From contig NZ_MJUX01000009.1 in the NCBI RefSeq assembly GCF_001927245.1, forward strand, positions 124,001 to 188,000: a stretch of DNA of 64,000 bases, written 5' to 3'. Below, piece by piece: positions 32,997-42,367 of this stretch; the first letter of the stretch is position 1; each line of letters begins with the position of its first letter. The notes under the pieces are model-generated. The model worked only from the letters and a program-made list of their open reading frames with translations. It had not been told where the DNA came from and made no database searches. Source of the stretch: Acuticoccus yangtzensis (GTDB taxonomy: Bacteria > Pseudomonadota > Alphaproteobacteria > Rhizobiales > Amorphaceae). The position numbers were made by a program, and so were the translations under genes.

Positions 32997-33960
32997 GGCG
33001 GGTCAGGATGATCGCGAGGAAGACGAACGCGCCGACGACACCGAGGACGGTGCCCACCGGAACCTCGTACGGAAAGCGGATGAACCGGCCGAGCGTGTCG
33101 GAGGCGAGCACCAGCACCGCCCCGCCGAGCGCCACCACCGGCATGACCGTGCGCACATTGTCGCCGATCAGCCGCGAGGCCATCGCCGGGACGACGAGAC
33201 CGACGAAGGGGATGATCCCGACCGTGACGACGGTGACGGCGGCGATGACGCAGACGAGGCCGAGCCCCGCCGCGAGCATCGCCGCGAAGCTGACGCCGAG
33301 ACCCTCCGCCGCGTCGCGGCCGAGCGAGAGGATGGTGAGACGGTCGGCAATGAAGACCGAGGCGGCCAGAAGGGCGGCGTTGGCCCAGAGGAGCTCATAG
33401 CGCCCGGCGAGGATGCCGGACATCTCGCCGCTGAACCACGTTTCGAGGAACTGCATCAGGTCCGCGTTCCAGGCGATGGCGGTGGCGACCGCGGCCAGGA
33501 CGCCGCCATAAACGATGCCGAGAAGCGGCACGAGGAACGGCTCGGAGGGCGGCAGGCGCCGCACCAGGAAGAGAAAGGCCGCTGTGCCGGCGAAGGCGGC
33601 GAGCGCCCCGGCGAGACCCTTCAGCATGATCGACGCGCCGGGTGCGGCGATGGTGGCGAGCAGGATGCCGAGCCCCGCCGCCTGACCGGTTCCGGCCATC
33701 ATCGGCTCGACGAAGCGGTTGCGCGCCAACGACTGCATGATCAGCCCGGCCACGGCGAGCCCCGCCCCGGTGAGGATCGCGGCGAGAACGCGAGGCAGGC
33801 GGCTGGTCAGCAGGAGGCCCCGGTCGGGCACGCCGCCGACGCCAGCCAGAACCCCGGCCGCCGACAAAAGGACGAGGCAGCCGCACAGGACGACGACCGG
33901 CGCCCCGCCGGAACGCGGCCGGGGGGACGGGGCCCCCAACCGCTCCATCGCCATCGTCAT
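32989..33960 (-). CDS. FecCD-family siderophore permease (first)
   Basis: 323-residue permease of the FecCD family. LTSRLPRVLAAILTGAGLAV is the usual N-terminal signature, ILSLGRDAAEGLGVSF the ATPase-contact loop, and RFPYEVPVGTVLGVVGAFVF the C-terminal one. About nine hydrophobic helices. The ATG at 33960 overlaps the binding-protein stop (ATGA). An open frame extends further upstream, but only across the binding-protein gene. Confidence 0.9.
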   Translation of the reverse strand: MTMAMERLGAPSPRPRSGGAPVVVLCGCLVLLSAAGVLAGVGGVPDRGLLLTSRLPRVLAAILTGAGLAVAGLIMQSLARNRFVEPMMAGTGQAAGLGILLATIAAPGASIMLKGLAGALAAFAGTAAFLFLVRRLPPSEPFLVPLLGIVYGGVLAAVATAIAWNADLMQFLETWFSGEMSGILAGRYELLWANAALLAASVFIADRLTILSLGRDAAEGLGVSFAAMLAAGLGLVCVIAAVTVVTVGIIPFVGLVVPAMASRLIGDNVRTVMPVVALGGAVLVLASDTLGRFIRFPYEVPVGTVLGVVGAFVFLAIILTRRG

Positions 33961-34886
33961 TGCCCCCGGACCGCCCCGGCGCCAGCACCGCCCGACAGGC
34001 CGTCCGCCAAGGCATCGAGGATGGTGACGAGCGACGTGGCGCCGCCCGGCGAGATGTAGAATTCCGCCACCGGCAGATAGATCACCTGCCCGGTCTGCCA
34101 TGCGGTCGTTTCGGCGACGAGGGCATTGTCCAGCGTCGCCCGGGCGCTCTGCTCGCCGGAGCCGATGGCCGCGGCACGGTCGAGGACGATCAGCCAGTCG
34201 GGGTTGGTTTCTGCGATGAACTCGAACGACACCGCCTCGCCGTGGATGGCCGAGGAGAGACCTTCAGCGGCCGGCGGGATGCCGATGTCACGGTGCAGCC
34301 AGCCGAAGCGGGAGTTTTCGCCGTAGACGGAGAATTTCGGGCCGTTGGTGAGGACGATGAGGGCGTTGCCCTTGCCCTCGGCCGCCGCCTTCGCCTTGCC
34401 CAACGCGGTCTCGATGGCGGCGATCGCGGCCTCCGCCGCGGCGTCCTTGCCGAAGAGCGCGCCGTAGTCCTCGATCCGCGCGAGGGCGTCGTCGATCAGA
34501 TGCTCGCCGTCGATGGTCATGTCGACCGTTTCGGCGACGCGCGCGGTGTCGGCGACCATGGTGGACGAGCGGTTGCCGACGATGACGAGGTCCGGTTCGG
34601 CGGCGTTCAGCGCCTCGAGATCCGGCTCGAAGAGAGAGCCGACGATGTCGGCGCCCGCCACCGCCTCCTCGAGCCAGGGGAGGAAGAGCGTGTTGGGCAC
34701 GCCGGCGACCTTTATACCGAGCGTCGTCAGCGTATCGAGCGCGGCGATGTCGTAGACCGCGACGCGCTCGGGCCGGGTCAGATCGACAGGCCCTGCCGCG
34801 GTGCGCACCGTTTCGGCGCTGGCCGGTGGCGCGAGGCCGACGGCGGCACCGATGGTCGCGGCGAGAATGGCCGAGCGGACGGACAT
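33957..34886 (-). CDS. Periplasmic ferric-siderophore-binding protein
   Basis: 309-residue class III solute-binding protein with signal peptide MSVRSAILAATIGAAVGLAP through ASA (cleavage near 24). RVAVYDIAALDTLTTLGIKV, AAEPDLVIVGNRSS and FYISPGGATSLVTILDAL match the CeuE/FatB/YclQ catecholate-siderophore binders, the group that includes known petrobactin-binding proteins. This fits the petrobactin-like biosynthesis genes 1.3 kb away. GGAG lies 9 bases before the ATG at 34886. It leads the four-gene import operon. Confidence 0.9.
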   Translation of the reverse strand: MSVRSAILAATIGAAVGLAPPASAETVRTAAGPVDLTRPERVAVYDIAALDTLTTLGIKVAGVPNTLFLPWLEEAVAGADIVGSLFEPDLEALNAAEPDLVIVGNRSSTMVADTARVAETVDMTIDGEHLIDDALARIEDYGALFGKDAAAEAAIAAIETALGKAKAAAEGKGNALIVLTNGPKFSVYGENSRFGWLHRDIGIPPAAEGLSSAIHGEAVSFEFIAETNPDWLIVLDRAAAIGSGEQSARATLDNALVAETTAWQTGQVIYLPVAEFYISPGGATSLVTILDALADGLSGGAGAGAVRGQ

Positions 34887-35509
34887 GGCGGGATCTCCGT
34901 GGCAGACAGTGTGGCGGTGGCACGCGTCGACGCCGCGCCGGCTGAGGTGACCGGCGAGACGCCGCGCGGCTCAGGCCAGGACGGCACCCGGTCGGCGCCG
35001 GGCCCCATCCGCTTATCGCACCACATTGGGCAGGTCGACCGCCATTCCGCACGCCGATAAAGTATTTACCAGCCGAGTCGGCGGCTGAGCTGCGTTATTT
35101 TGATGCAACTCCTCGCAGGAGCGATGGAGCCTTCCTGCATCTGCTGCATTGGCGGGCCGCACTTCCGGCCAGAATGCCGCCAGAATTTGGATTGTTATTA
35201 TAATTATTCAAAATGCATGATTGGAAAAGCGTATAACTCTGGGCATGTCTGCCAATCGTCGCCGGACCACCGCGACCGTCCCCTTCCCTTGCGCCCCGCC
35301 GTCGGAGGATGATGGCCGCCCTCACCATGGGTCCGGCAGGGACCGCGTATCGGCGTGGGCGCGCCGCGACCGACTTCGAGGCGAGCCGGTCCGGCAGGGT
35401 TTCTGGAACCCGCGCCGCCGCGGGGTGGCGCCGAAGAGGGCGATGCGGCGCCACCCATGCCCCGCGTCTCGACGGCCGCCCGTCGCCCGCGCGGGTTGGT
35501 GTCGGCGGA
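34887..35509. promoter_or_regulatory. Upstream region of the siderophore import operon
   Basis: 623 bases without a gene. An AT-rich island at 35185-35235 contains the palindrome ATTATAAT and an exact minus-strand -10 hexamer TATAAT (35202-35197), a likely promoter for the import operon and a plausible Fur/Irr-type target. No -35 match was convincing. The remaining GC-rich flanks show nothing recognisable. Confidence 0.4.
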
Positions 35510-35812
35510 TCAGGTGCGGGTCCAGTGGAGGGCGCCGAGTGCCTCGCGGTGCGCGAAACGCAGGAGATGGCTCTCGACCACCTCTTCCGTCTCGGTGCGC
35601 CCACCCGCGTCAGGCGCCTCGATCTCGATCATGAGCCCGCCGTCGCGCGCCGCGAGATTTGCCGTGCCGCAGCTGAAGCGGAATGTGGCCCGCCCGGCCT
35701 CGCTCTCCACGTCGACCTTGTGCCCGAAGTGCTTCACCAACCGGATGATGTAGTCGTTCGCGTTCGCCGTCGTCACGCTGGCCGACGACCGTGCGATTTC
35801 GTGCGCTGACAT
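35510..35812 (-). CDS. DUF2218-family protein
   Basis: 100-residue small soluble protein. RLVKHFGHKVDVESEAGRAT and ESHLLRFAHRE match the DUF2218 family, which has no established function but is often found next to siderophore genes. The ATG at 35812 is chosen because GAGGGGG precedes it by about 7 bases; a start 14 codons earlier is possible. It lies between the siderophore import and synthesis operons, so a role in handling the iron chelate (for example iron release or regulation) is possible but unproven. Confidence 0.85.
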   Translation of the reverse strand: MSAHEIARSSASVTTANANDYIIRLVKHFGHKVDVESEAGRATFRFSCGTANLAARDGGLMIEIEAPDAGGRTETEEVVESHLLRFAHREALGALHWTRT

Positions 35813-36170
35813 CAGCACGCCCCCTCTCACGCGGCACGGATGAGCGGCGCTCATCGTGCGTCATGTTCATTCCACTCACCGCGACCTCTTCGTGGCTGCC
35901 CCACGGAGAAGCCTCCATGCCGTCAGCGGCATCCGGTACCGCCCTTCTCTGACAGCATCACGGACGACGCTGCTGGCCGCCTCTTATAGGTCTATCATGG
36001 AGATGTCGAACCAAAAAGACGATATAGTCTGGAATGCCTCAAATAATGAAGACAAACTCGGTGCATTCACTGGCTTAACTATAGAATACATCGATTCCAA
36101 TATTCCACGAATTCATTGACTCCTTCGCGCCTGAACCTAAATTCCGAGCGCGCCGCCCCCCTGCGGCCGA
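35813..36170. promoter_or_regulatory. Promoter region of the siderophore synthesis operon
   Basis: 358 bases, AT-rich from about 35985 to 36120. An imperfect palindrome TAGAAT-N6-ATTCCA (36082-36099) lies about 72 bases before the first siderophore gene and resembles an iron-control element only loosely. An open frame of 87 codons here (35856-36119) has no family features and is not called. Confidence 0.35.
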
Positions 36171-37952
36171 ATGGACCCGTCTATGCCGATCGACAAATCA
36201 GCCGCCTTCGAGCTGGCCGATGCTGCAACCTTCGAGGCGTTCGCAAACGCCTACCTGCGCGAGCTCGACCCTGGAACATGGCGTTCGCCCCGCTGCGTCG
36301 AATGGCGGGTCGGCGATGAGGGTGACGTCATACGGGCCGACGTCGCCTACGTGTCCGCCGCGGGGCCACACCGGTTCGGCGGCGTCTGGCTGTGCCGCAA
36401 CGGCCGCGAACCGGCGGCGATGGAGCCCTTCGACGCGGTGTTCGCACTCGCCCGTGAGGCCTATCGGCGGCACGGCGGACCGGCGCGGACGACCGGCATC
36501 CGAACGCTGGAGCGCGAGTTGATGCTCCGCATCGCCCTCAGCGCCAACGCGGTCACGGACAACCTCGCCAACGCGCCGGACGGGCCGCCGGCCGACGATT
36601 TCATCGGCGCGGAAAGCTCTGTGGTCTTCGGCCACACCTTCCATCCGACGCCCAAGAGCGTGCAGGGTCTCTCGACCTGGCAGCGCGAGGCCTACGTACC
36701 GGAAAACCGCGGCGGCTTCCGCCTCACGGCCTTCGCCGCGTCTGAGGCGCTGGTCGCCGAGGACACCGCCGGACGGATTGCCGCCACCGCAATGATGGCC
36801 CGGATCGCCGGCCCGCACGCACGCACCCAGCTCCGGCACGGCGAGCGCCTCCTCCTCATGCATCCGCTCCAGGCGGAGGCGCTCACCCTCGACCCGGACA
36901 TCGCCGGCCTCATCGAGGCGGGACGGCTGCGACCCCTCGGCCCGGCAGGTCCGGCCTTCGCCGCCACCTCCTCGCTCCGAACCGTGTGGAGCGAGGCCTC
37001 CCCGTTCATGCTGAAGTTCAGCCTGCCGGTGCGCATTACAAACTCGATGCGCATCAACCGGATGCACGAACTCGCCGCCGGTGTCGTCCTCGCGCGCTAC
37101 TTCCGCCGCACCCGCACGCTCGATGCCGTTCCGCGGCTCGGGATGCTGCACGATCCCGCGTGGGCGACGCTCGTCCTGCCCGGCCGGCCCGAAAGCGGGT
37201 TCGAGACCATCTTGCGGCAGAACCCCTTCCGCGGCGCCCGCGCCAAGAACGTCGTCACCATCGCCGCGTTGACGGGCGAAGGCGTCGCCGGACGACCCTC
37301 GCTGCTGAAACGCATCGTGCAAACCTACGCCAACGCGATCGGGACTCCGCTGCCGATCGCCGCGAACGCATGGTTCGCCGCCTACCTCGAATGTGCGCTC
37401 GTGCCCCTGGTCATGCTCTACGACAGGACCGGCGTCGCGGTCGAAGCGCACCAGCAGAACGCCCTGCTGGTGTTCGATCGCGGCCGCCCGGAACGCCTCG
37501 TCACGCGCGACAATCAAGGCCTATACCTCGCCCACAGCTATGCCGACGCGTTGGCAGAGATCGTGCCCGAAGCCGCCTCCGTCCCCGATCTCGTCTTCGA
37601 CGAGGCGGAGGTTTCGCGCCGCTTCGCCTATTATCTCGTCGTCAACCAGATCTTCGGCGTCATCGCGCGGCTGGGGCGCGACGGACTTGCCGACGAGGAC
37701 GACCTGCTTGCGCGGCTGCGGCGCCGGGTGGACCGGCTCTCGCGCGAGACGTCCGGCGCGGGCCGGCGCTTCTGCCGCGATCTTTTGGATCGGCCGACCA
37801 TCGCCGCCAAGGCGAACCTTGCGGCACGCCTGTTGGATGTGGACGAACTCGGCGCAGGACCGACGGTCCCGATGTATGCCGACATGCCCAACGTCCTCCA
37901 CGCCGCGGCGGCGCACACCGCCCTGAGCGATCACGATGCCGTTCGCGCTTGA
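36171..37952 (+). CDS. asbA: NIS siderophore synthetase, AsbA-like (IucA/IucC family)
   Basis: 593-residue ATP-dependent NRPS-independent siderophore synthetase, which couples a carboxylate such as citrate to an amine such as spermidine. The N-terminal IucA/IucC signature GHTFHPTPKSVQGLS starts at residue 154. ATSSLRTVW, KFSLPVRITNSMR, EAHQQNALLV and RDNQG, which line the ATP and citrate sites, follow in order. It is the first gene of a three-gene operon whose domain order equals asbA-asbB-asbC-asbD-asbE of petrobactin. It overlaps the next gene by 17 bases. A second ATG at 36183 is also possible. Confidence 0.88.
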   Translation: MDPSMPIDKSAAFELADAATFEAFANAYLRELDPGTWRSPRCVEWRVGDEGDVIRADVAYVSAAGPHRFGGVWLCRNGREPAAMEPFDAVFALAREAYRRHGGPARTTGIRTLERELMLRIALSANAVTDNLANAPDGPPADDFIGAESSVVFGHTFHPTPKSVQGLSTWQREAYVPENRGGFRLTAFAASEALVAEDTAGRIAATAMMARIAGPHARTQLRHGERLLLMHPLQAEALTLDPDIAGLIEAGRLRPLGPAGPAFAATSSLRTVWSEASPFMLKFSLPVRITNSMRINRMHELAAGVVLARYFRRTRTLDAVPRLGMLHDPAWATLVLPGRPESGFETILRQNPFRGARAKNVVTIAALTGEGVAGRPSLLKRIVQTYANAIGTPLPIAANAWFAAYLECALVPLVMLYDRTGVAVEAHQQNALLVFDRGRPERLVTRDNQGLYLAHSYADALAEIVPEAASVPDLVFDEAEVSRRFAYYLVVNQIFGVIARLGRDGLADEDDLLARLRRRVDRLSRETSGAGRRFCRDLLDRPTIAAKANLAARLLDVDELGAGPTVPMYADMPNVLHAAAAHTALSDHDAVRA

Positions 37953-40896
37953 GGACCCCTCGCGGCCGGACGAGCGGGTGCTGCGTCAGCTCGCGGCCGC
38001 GCTGATCCACGAACGGATCGTCGATCCGCACGCCGCACATGGGCCGGACGGCACGACCTACACCTTCGTCGTCGGCCAGAACCGCTGGCGCGCGCGTGGG
38101 CGGATCGGCCCGTTCGAACGGCCGCGCCTCGTCCCGGGAAGCGTCGAGGTCGAGGCGTGGGACGGCTGGCGCGCGGGCGATGCGGCCGATCTCGCCCGCG
38201 CTCTCGGCGGTCCGCACGCCGCGGCCTTCGCCGCCGAACTCGAGGCGACGATGGCGGCCGAACGCCGCCGCCCCGCCGGTCCGCGCCGCCATCTCGACTT
38301 CACCGCCCTCGAAAGCGCGATCGACGAGGGGCACCCCTACCACCCCTCCTTCCGCGCCCTCGTCGGCTTCAGCGCCGAAGACCATCGCCGCTACGGACAG
38401 GGCGCGGAACCGTTCCGCCTCCGCTGGCTCCTCGCCCGCCGCGACCGGTTGCGGCTGGAAGGCGATGCGGCGCGCCCCGGCTTCCTGCGTTACGCGCTCG
38501 GCGAAGCGGGATGGCGCCTCGCCCGGCGGACGCTGGCGGCACGGGGCGAGCGCATCGCGGCCTGGGGCGCGCTGCCGGTGCACCCGTTCGGCTGGCCGGC
38601 GCTGGCGAGGCGATATGCCGAGGAGATCCGGCGCGGCGACATGATCGCCCTCGACGCCGGAGACCGGTACGTGCCGAGCCAGTCGATCCGCACGCTGCTC
38701 GACGTCGACCGCCCGGCGGCGCCTTATGTGAAGCTGCCGCTCGACGTCACCAACACGTCCGTTCGCCGCGCGCTCGATCCGCACACGGTGCTGGCCGCGC
38801 CCGCCTTGTCCGCCTTTCTCGGGCGCATCGTGGCGGCTGACGCGGCCTTCGCTGGTCGCCTGCCTCTCGCAATCCTCAGCGAGCACGCCGGCGTCGTCCT
38901 CGACCGCGACGACGAGGGCGCGGATCTGCGCGGGGCCATCTGGCGCCGCAGCGTCGAGACCATGCTGCAGCCGGGCGAACGGGCCGTCCCGTTCACCGCG
39001 CTCGCCCTCCTGGAGGACGACGGGCGGCCTTTCGTCGAGCCGTTCGTCGCCCGGCATGGGCTTTCGGCGTGGATCGACCGGCTCATCGCCGCCGCGGTGC
39101 TGCCCGTCTGGCATCTCCTCGTCGCGCACGGCATCGCGGTCGAGGCACACGCCCAGAACCTCGTTCTCGTGCTGCGTGACGGCTGGCCGGTGCGGATCAT
39201 CCTGCGCGACCTCCACGACAGCGCCGAATATGTCGACGATTTTCTCCCCGCAGGCACGCACCCGCCGGACTTCGCCGCGATCGACCGCGCCTTCCGCGAT
39301 GCGCCAGCGGACCTGCACTATTGGATGAGCACCGTCGAAGAGCTGCGCTGGACGCTCACCGACTGCCTGTTCGTCCACAACCTGACCGAGGTGTCGGCGC
39401 TCTTCGCCCACGCTTTCGGCTTTCCCGAAGCGGAGTTCTGGCGCCGTGTGGGTGCCGCGCTGCGCCGCCATGCGCGCGACGAGGGACTGGCCGACCGCCT
39501 CGCCCGCCTCGGCCACGATCGGCCCAAGGTCGTGGTCGAGCGGCTGGTCTTGCGCAAGCTGACCCCTGTCGCGGATGGCGCACCGCTGCCGCGGCGAGAG
39601 GTCGAAAACCCCTTCCACAGATCGACGAGGGTGAACCCCATGATTGAGATCGACGGTCGCCGTTTCGACCGCGACGGCCTCGCCAAAGGGCTCGAACGGA
39701 TGAACGGCGGCAGCGCACTGGCGCCACGGCCCGAGCAGTCGTTCGCCGTGTGCCACGAGGACCCCGCGGCTTGGCTCGCCGCCTTCTTCGCGCTGCGTGA
39801 CGCGGGGGCGAGCGTCGTCCCGGTCCACCCGGCGAGCCCGCCGGCCGCCGCGCGCCGCGTCGCCACGCTGGCCGGCTGCACTCACCTTCTTTATGGCGAT
39901 GCCGCCGCGGAGGTGCTGCCGCCGCCCGAAAGGCCTCTCGCACCCGGCCACCTCGTCCAAATGACATCTGGCACGACGAGCGCGCCGAAGCCCGCCGCCC
40001 GCCACTATGACGAGATCGAGGACGAGCTCGACGCCTACGTCGCCGCCTTCACCGCGTCCGAAGGAATGACGCCGGTCGTGGCGGCGCCGACGTCTCATTC
40101 CTACGGCCTCATCTGCGGCACGCTCGCAGGGCTGCGGCGCGGCATGACCCCTGTGGTGCTCACGCCCGGCAACCCGCGTCACCTCCTCAAGGTTCTCGCC
40201 GAGGTGGAGCGGCCGGTGCTCTATGCCTCGCCCGCTGTGCTGCACACCCTGGCGCGGCTGATGCCCGCGGACGCAACGATCCACGCCGCGATGACCTCGG
40301 GCACCATCCTTCCCGAACCCTGGTTCGCCGCGATCCGCGCCCGCGTCACGCACCTCTTCCAGCAATATGGAACGTCGGAAACCGGCGTCGTCTCGGTGAA
40401 CGCGCAGACGGAGACGGCTGCGGACATGGGACAGGTGCTGCCCCATCACACGCTGGCCGACCCTGGGACCGCGCAGACGCCGGCCGAGATCGTCGTCGAA
40501 ACACCGTGGCGCAGGGTGGCGACACGCGACCTCGGCTACCGCCGGGCGGACGGCTCGCTCATCTTCCTGTCGCGGCTGGACGACACCATCAACGTCGCCG
40601 GGCTCAACGTCTATCCCGGTGAGGTCGAAGACGCGGTGATGGCGATGGACGGGATCGCCGACGCGGTCGCCTTCCGCCTCGCCGACCCGTTCGCGGGCGA
40701 GCGCGTCGGCCTCATCTACGCCGGAGCGCGGCTCGACGAAGCGTCCGTGCGCGCCTGGTGCAGCGAGAAGCTGGCCAGCCACCAGGTCCCCGCCGTGGCC
40801 CAGCAGGTCGACGCCATTCCGCGGCACGCGAACGGGAAGATCAACCGCCGAGAGGTGGCGACGCGCTACGCCGCCGGAGAATACGAGATCGCATGA
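37936..40896 (+). CDS. asbBC: NIS synthetase / aryl-acid adenylation fusion (AsbB-AsbC-like)
   Basis: 986-residue fusion. Residues 1 to about 560 form a second IucA/IucC synthetase (GHPYHPSFRALVGFS at 132-146, LPVHPFGW, PSQSIRTLLD, KLPLDVTNTSVRR, EAHAQN, RDLHDS). From about 569 an AMP-forming adenylation domain follows, with MTSGTTSAPK starting at 676, QYGTSETG, RDLGYRRADG and the lysine motif HANGKINRRE near the end. In petrobactin synthesis AsbB and AsbC are separate: AsbC activates 3,4-dihydroxybenzoate and loads it on AsbD. An in-frame ATG at 39640 marks the junction. No stop or frameshift breaks the fusion. The stop overlaps the next start (ATGA). Confidence 0.87.
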   Translation: MPFALEDPSRPDERVLRQLAAALIHERIVDPHAAHGPDGTTYTFVVGQNRWRARGRIGPFERPRLVPGSVEVEAWDGWRAGDAADLARALGGPHAAAFAAELEATMAAERRRPAGPRRHLDFTALESAIDEGHPYHPSFRALVGFSAEDHRRYGQGAEPFRLRWLLARRDRLRLEGDAARPGFLRYALGEAGWRLARRTLAARGERIAAWGALPVHPFGWPALARRYAEEIRRGDMIALDAGDRYVPSQSIRTLLDVDRPAAPYVKLPLDVTNTSVRRALDPHTVLAAPALSAFLGRIVAADAAFAGRLPLAILSEHAGVVLDRDDEGADLRGAIWRRSVETMLQPGERAVPFTALALLEDDGRPFVEPFVARHGLSAWIDRLIAAAVLPVWHLLVAHGIAVEAHAQNLVLVLRDGWPVRIILRDLHDSAEYVDDFLPAGTHPPDFAAIDRAFRDAPADLHYWMSTVEELRWTLTDCLFVHNLTEVSALFAHAFGFPEAEFWRRVGAALRRHARDEGLADRLARLGHDRPKVVVERLVLRKLTPVADGAPLPRREVENPFHRSTRVNPMIEIDGRRFDRDGLAKGLERMNGGSALAPRPEQSFAVCHEDPAAWLAAFFALRDAGASVVPVHPASPPAAARRVATLAGCTHLLYGDAAAEVLPPPERPLAPGHLVQMTSGTTSAPKPAARHYDEIEDELDAYVAAFTASEGMTPVVAAPTSHSYGLICGTLAGLRRGMTPVVLTPGNPRHLLKVLAEVERPVLYASPAVLHTLARLMPADATIHAAMTSGTILPEPWFAAIRARVTHLFQQYGTSETGVVSVNAQTETAADMGQVLPHHTLADPGTAQTPAEIVVETPWRRVATRDLGYRRADGSLIFLSRLDDTINVAGLNVYPGEVEDAVMAMDGIADAVAFRLADPFAGERVGLIYAGARLDEASVRAWCSEKLASHQVPAVAQQVDAIPRHANGKINRREVATRYAAGEYEIA

Positions 40897-42230
40897 CACC
40901 GACCCTGACCGCCCCGCCGACACGCGAGCGGGTGATCGCCGCCGTCGAGACCGTGCTGCGCGACCGGCTCGCCAACCGGTACATGGCAAAGTTCGGTCCC
41001 GATGCCGCGCTCGGACGCGACCTCGCCCTCGACTCGCTGATGACCATGAACCTCCTTCTCCACCTCGAGACCGATCACGGCCTCGTCGCCCCAGACTCGG
41101 CGATCGCGACGCGCGCGGCGGAGACGGTGGCCGAGTTCGCCGGTCTCTTCCTGGCGCAGCCCGACGAGGCGCCTCCTGCGACGCCCACCGCCGCGCCGCG
41201 GAGCGCTCCCGACGAGGCCGCAAAGGGTGAAGGCGTCCACGGGGAAGACTATGTCGAGATCAAGGTTCACTGCTTCATCAGCTGCGTGGCGGACGCGATC
41301 AAGCGCGTGCCGGGTCTCGACCACCGTCCGCTCTTCTTCGGCGTATGGGACGCGCCGTTCATCGCCACCGACGAGGCGATCCGCTACCACGAGCCCGGCA
41401 TGGACCAGGAGTTCTTCCGCGCCTGGTCGGAACGGCTCTACGGTTTGCGGATCCACCCCTGGTACGACGCCGGCCTCACCAAGGCGGCCAACATCGCGGT
41501 GATGCGCCGCCTCCTGACCGAACGCACCGGCGACCAGGACGTGATGGTGATGCTCGACATGTACCATCTTCCGGAGCGCGAGAACCTTCTGCGAAAGAAC
41601 CCCTTCCCCCACTTCCTGCTGCTGGAGCTCACCGACGATCCGGACGTTCTTCTGATGCGCGACGTCGATTATCGGTGGGAGGGACCGATGGCGCGCGAGA
41701 CGGTCGAGAGGGCGATCGACCAGCCGTCGGTCGCGGGGGGCTACCTCGTCGACCGCAGCGCCGCCGTGGCGCCTTCCGCCGCGGACCTCAGCGCCTATTT
41801 CGAGGCGACGTTCGAGCCTCGGCACAATCGGCTCATCGACGCGGTGCGGCGGATCGTGGACCGTTGCGTCGCCCACGGTGATGTCGGCGGGCTGGCGAAC
41901 GCCGTCGCCGATCTGCCGCTGCTCAGCGTTCGCAAGTACGGCTACGAGCACGGGTTCGCCTTCTTCTGGCGGGTGCTGCAGCGCGACACCGAGAGCTTCG
42001 AGGTCTGGTGCGACGAGATCGAGGCGCTCATTCAGGGCATGAGGACGCTGAACTTCGAACTTTTGAAGCTGTCGCATTCGGGCGAGCCGGCGCGCGCCAC
42101 GGTCGTCTACGACCTTCTCGACCAGCTCGACGCGCGCGAGAGGACGATCAAGGACGCGATGGCCGCCACCTACGCCGCGTGGCAGACCAGCGGCCGCCCG
42201 GTGACCCCGGCCCGCCCCGCGACGCCCTGA
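40893..42230 (+). CDS. asbDE: Acyl carrier protein / AsbE-like condensing domain fusion (AsbD-AsbE-like)
   Basis: 445-residue fusion. Residues 1 to about 85 are an acyl carrier domain with the phosphopantetheine serine S48 in LALDSLMTMN. After a proline/alanine-rich linker (about 88-110) comes a domain of about 320 residues that begins DYVEIKVHCFISCVADAIK and resembles AsbE, which transfers the dihydroxybenzoyl group from the carrier to the polyamine. AsbD and AsbE are separate proteins in Bacillus. It is the last gene of the operon; no 3-dehydroshikimate dehydratase (AsbF) follows. The AsbE assignment rests on position and general resemblance. Confidence 0.83.
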   Translation: MTPTLTAPPTRERVIAAVETVLRDRLANRYMAKFGPDAALGRDLALDSLMTMNLLLHLETDHGLVAPDSAIATRAAETVAEFAGLFLAQPDEAPPATPTAAPRSAPDEAAKGEGVHGEDYVEIKVHCFISCVADAIKRVPGLDHRPLFFGVWDAPFIATDEAIRYHEPGMDQEFFRAWSERLYGLRIHPWYDAGLTKAANIAVMRRLLTERTGDQDVMVMLDMYHLPERENLLRKNPFPHFLLLELTDDPDVLLMRDVDYRWEGPMARETVERAIDQPSVAGGYLVDRSAAVAPSAADLSAYFEATFEPRHNRLIDAVRRIVDRCVAHGDVGGLANAVADLPLLSVRKYGYEHGFAFFWRVLQRDTESFEVWCDEIEALIQGMRTLNFELLKLSHSGEPARATVVYDLLDQLDARERTIKDAMAATYAAWQTSGRPVTPARPATP

Positions 42231-42367
42231 CGATTGACACCCGTCCCGCCCGGCGCGCCTTGCGCATCGACACGCTCACCGCGTCCATGCGCTTCTCGGG
42301 CGTCACCTCGGCTTGCGCTTAGGCGACGCAGCGCCGCCCCGTGCGCGAAGCCGGATCGGAGTGCCGC
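42231..42367. other. Short gap between siderophore operon and gntR
   Basis: 137 bases between convergent genes; no clear hairpin or coding sequence recognised. Confidence 0.3.

Noticed and set aside
35856-36119. 87-codon plus-strand frame before the siderophore operon
   Set aside because: Lies in the AT-rich promoter region, with no ribosome site and no recognisable domain.
37660-41223. Very long minus-strand open frame opposite the siderophore genes
   Set aside because: It is an antisense effect of GC-rich codons; the translated sequence is Arg/Gly-rich with no motif, while the plus strand encodes clear enzyme families.
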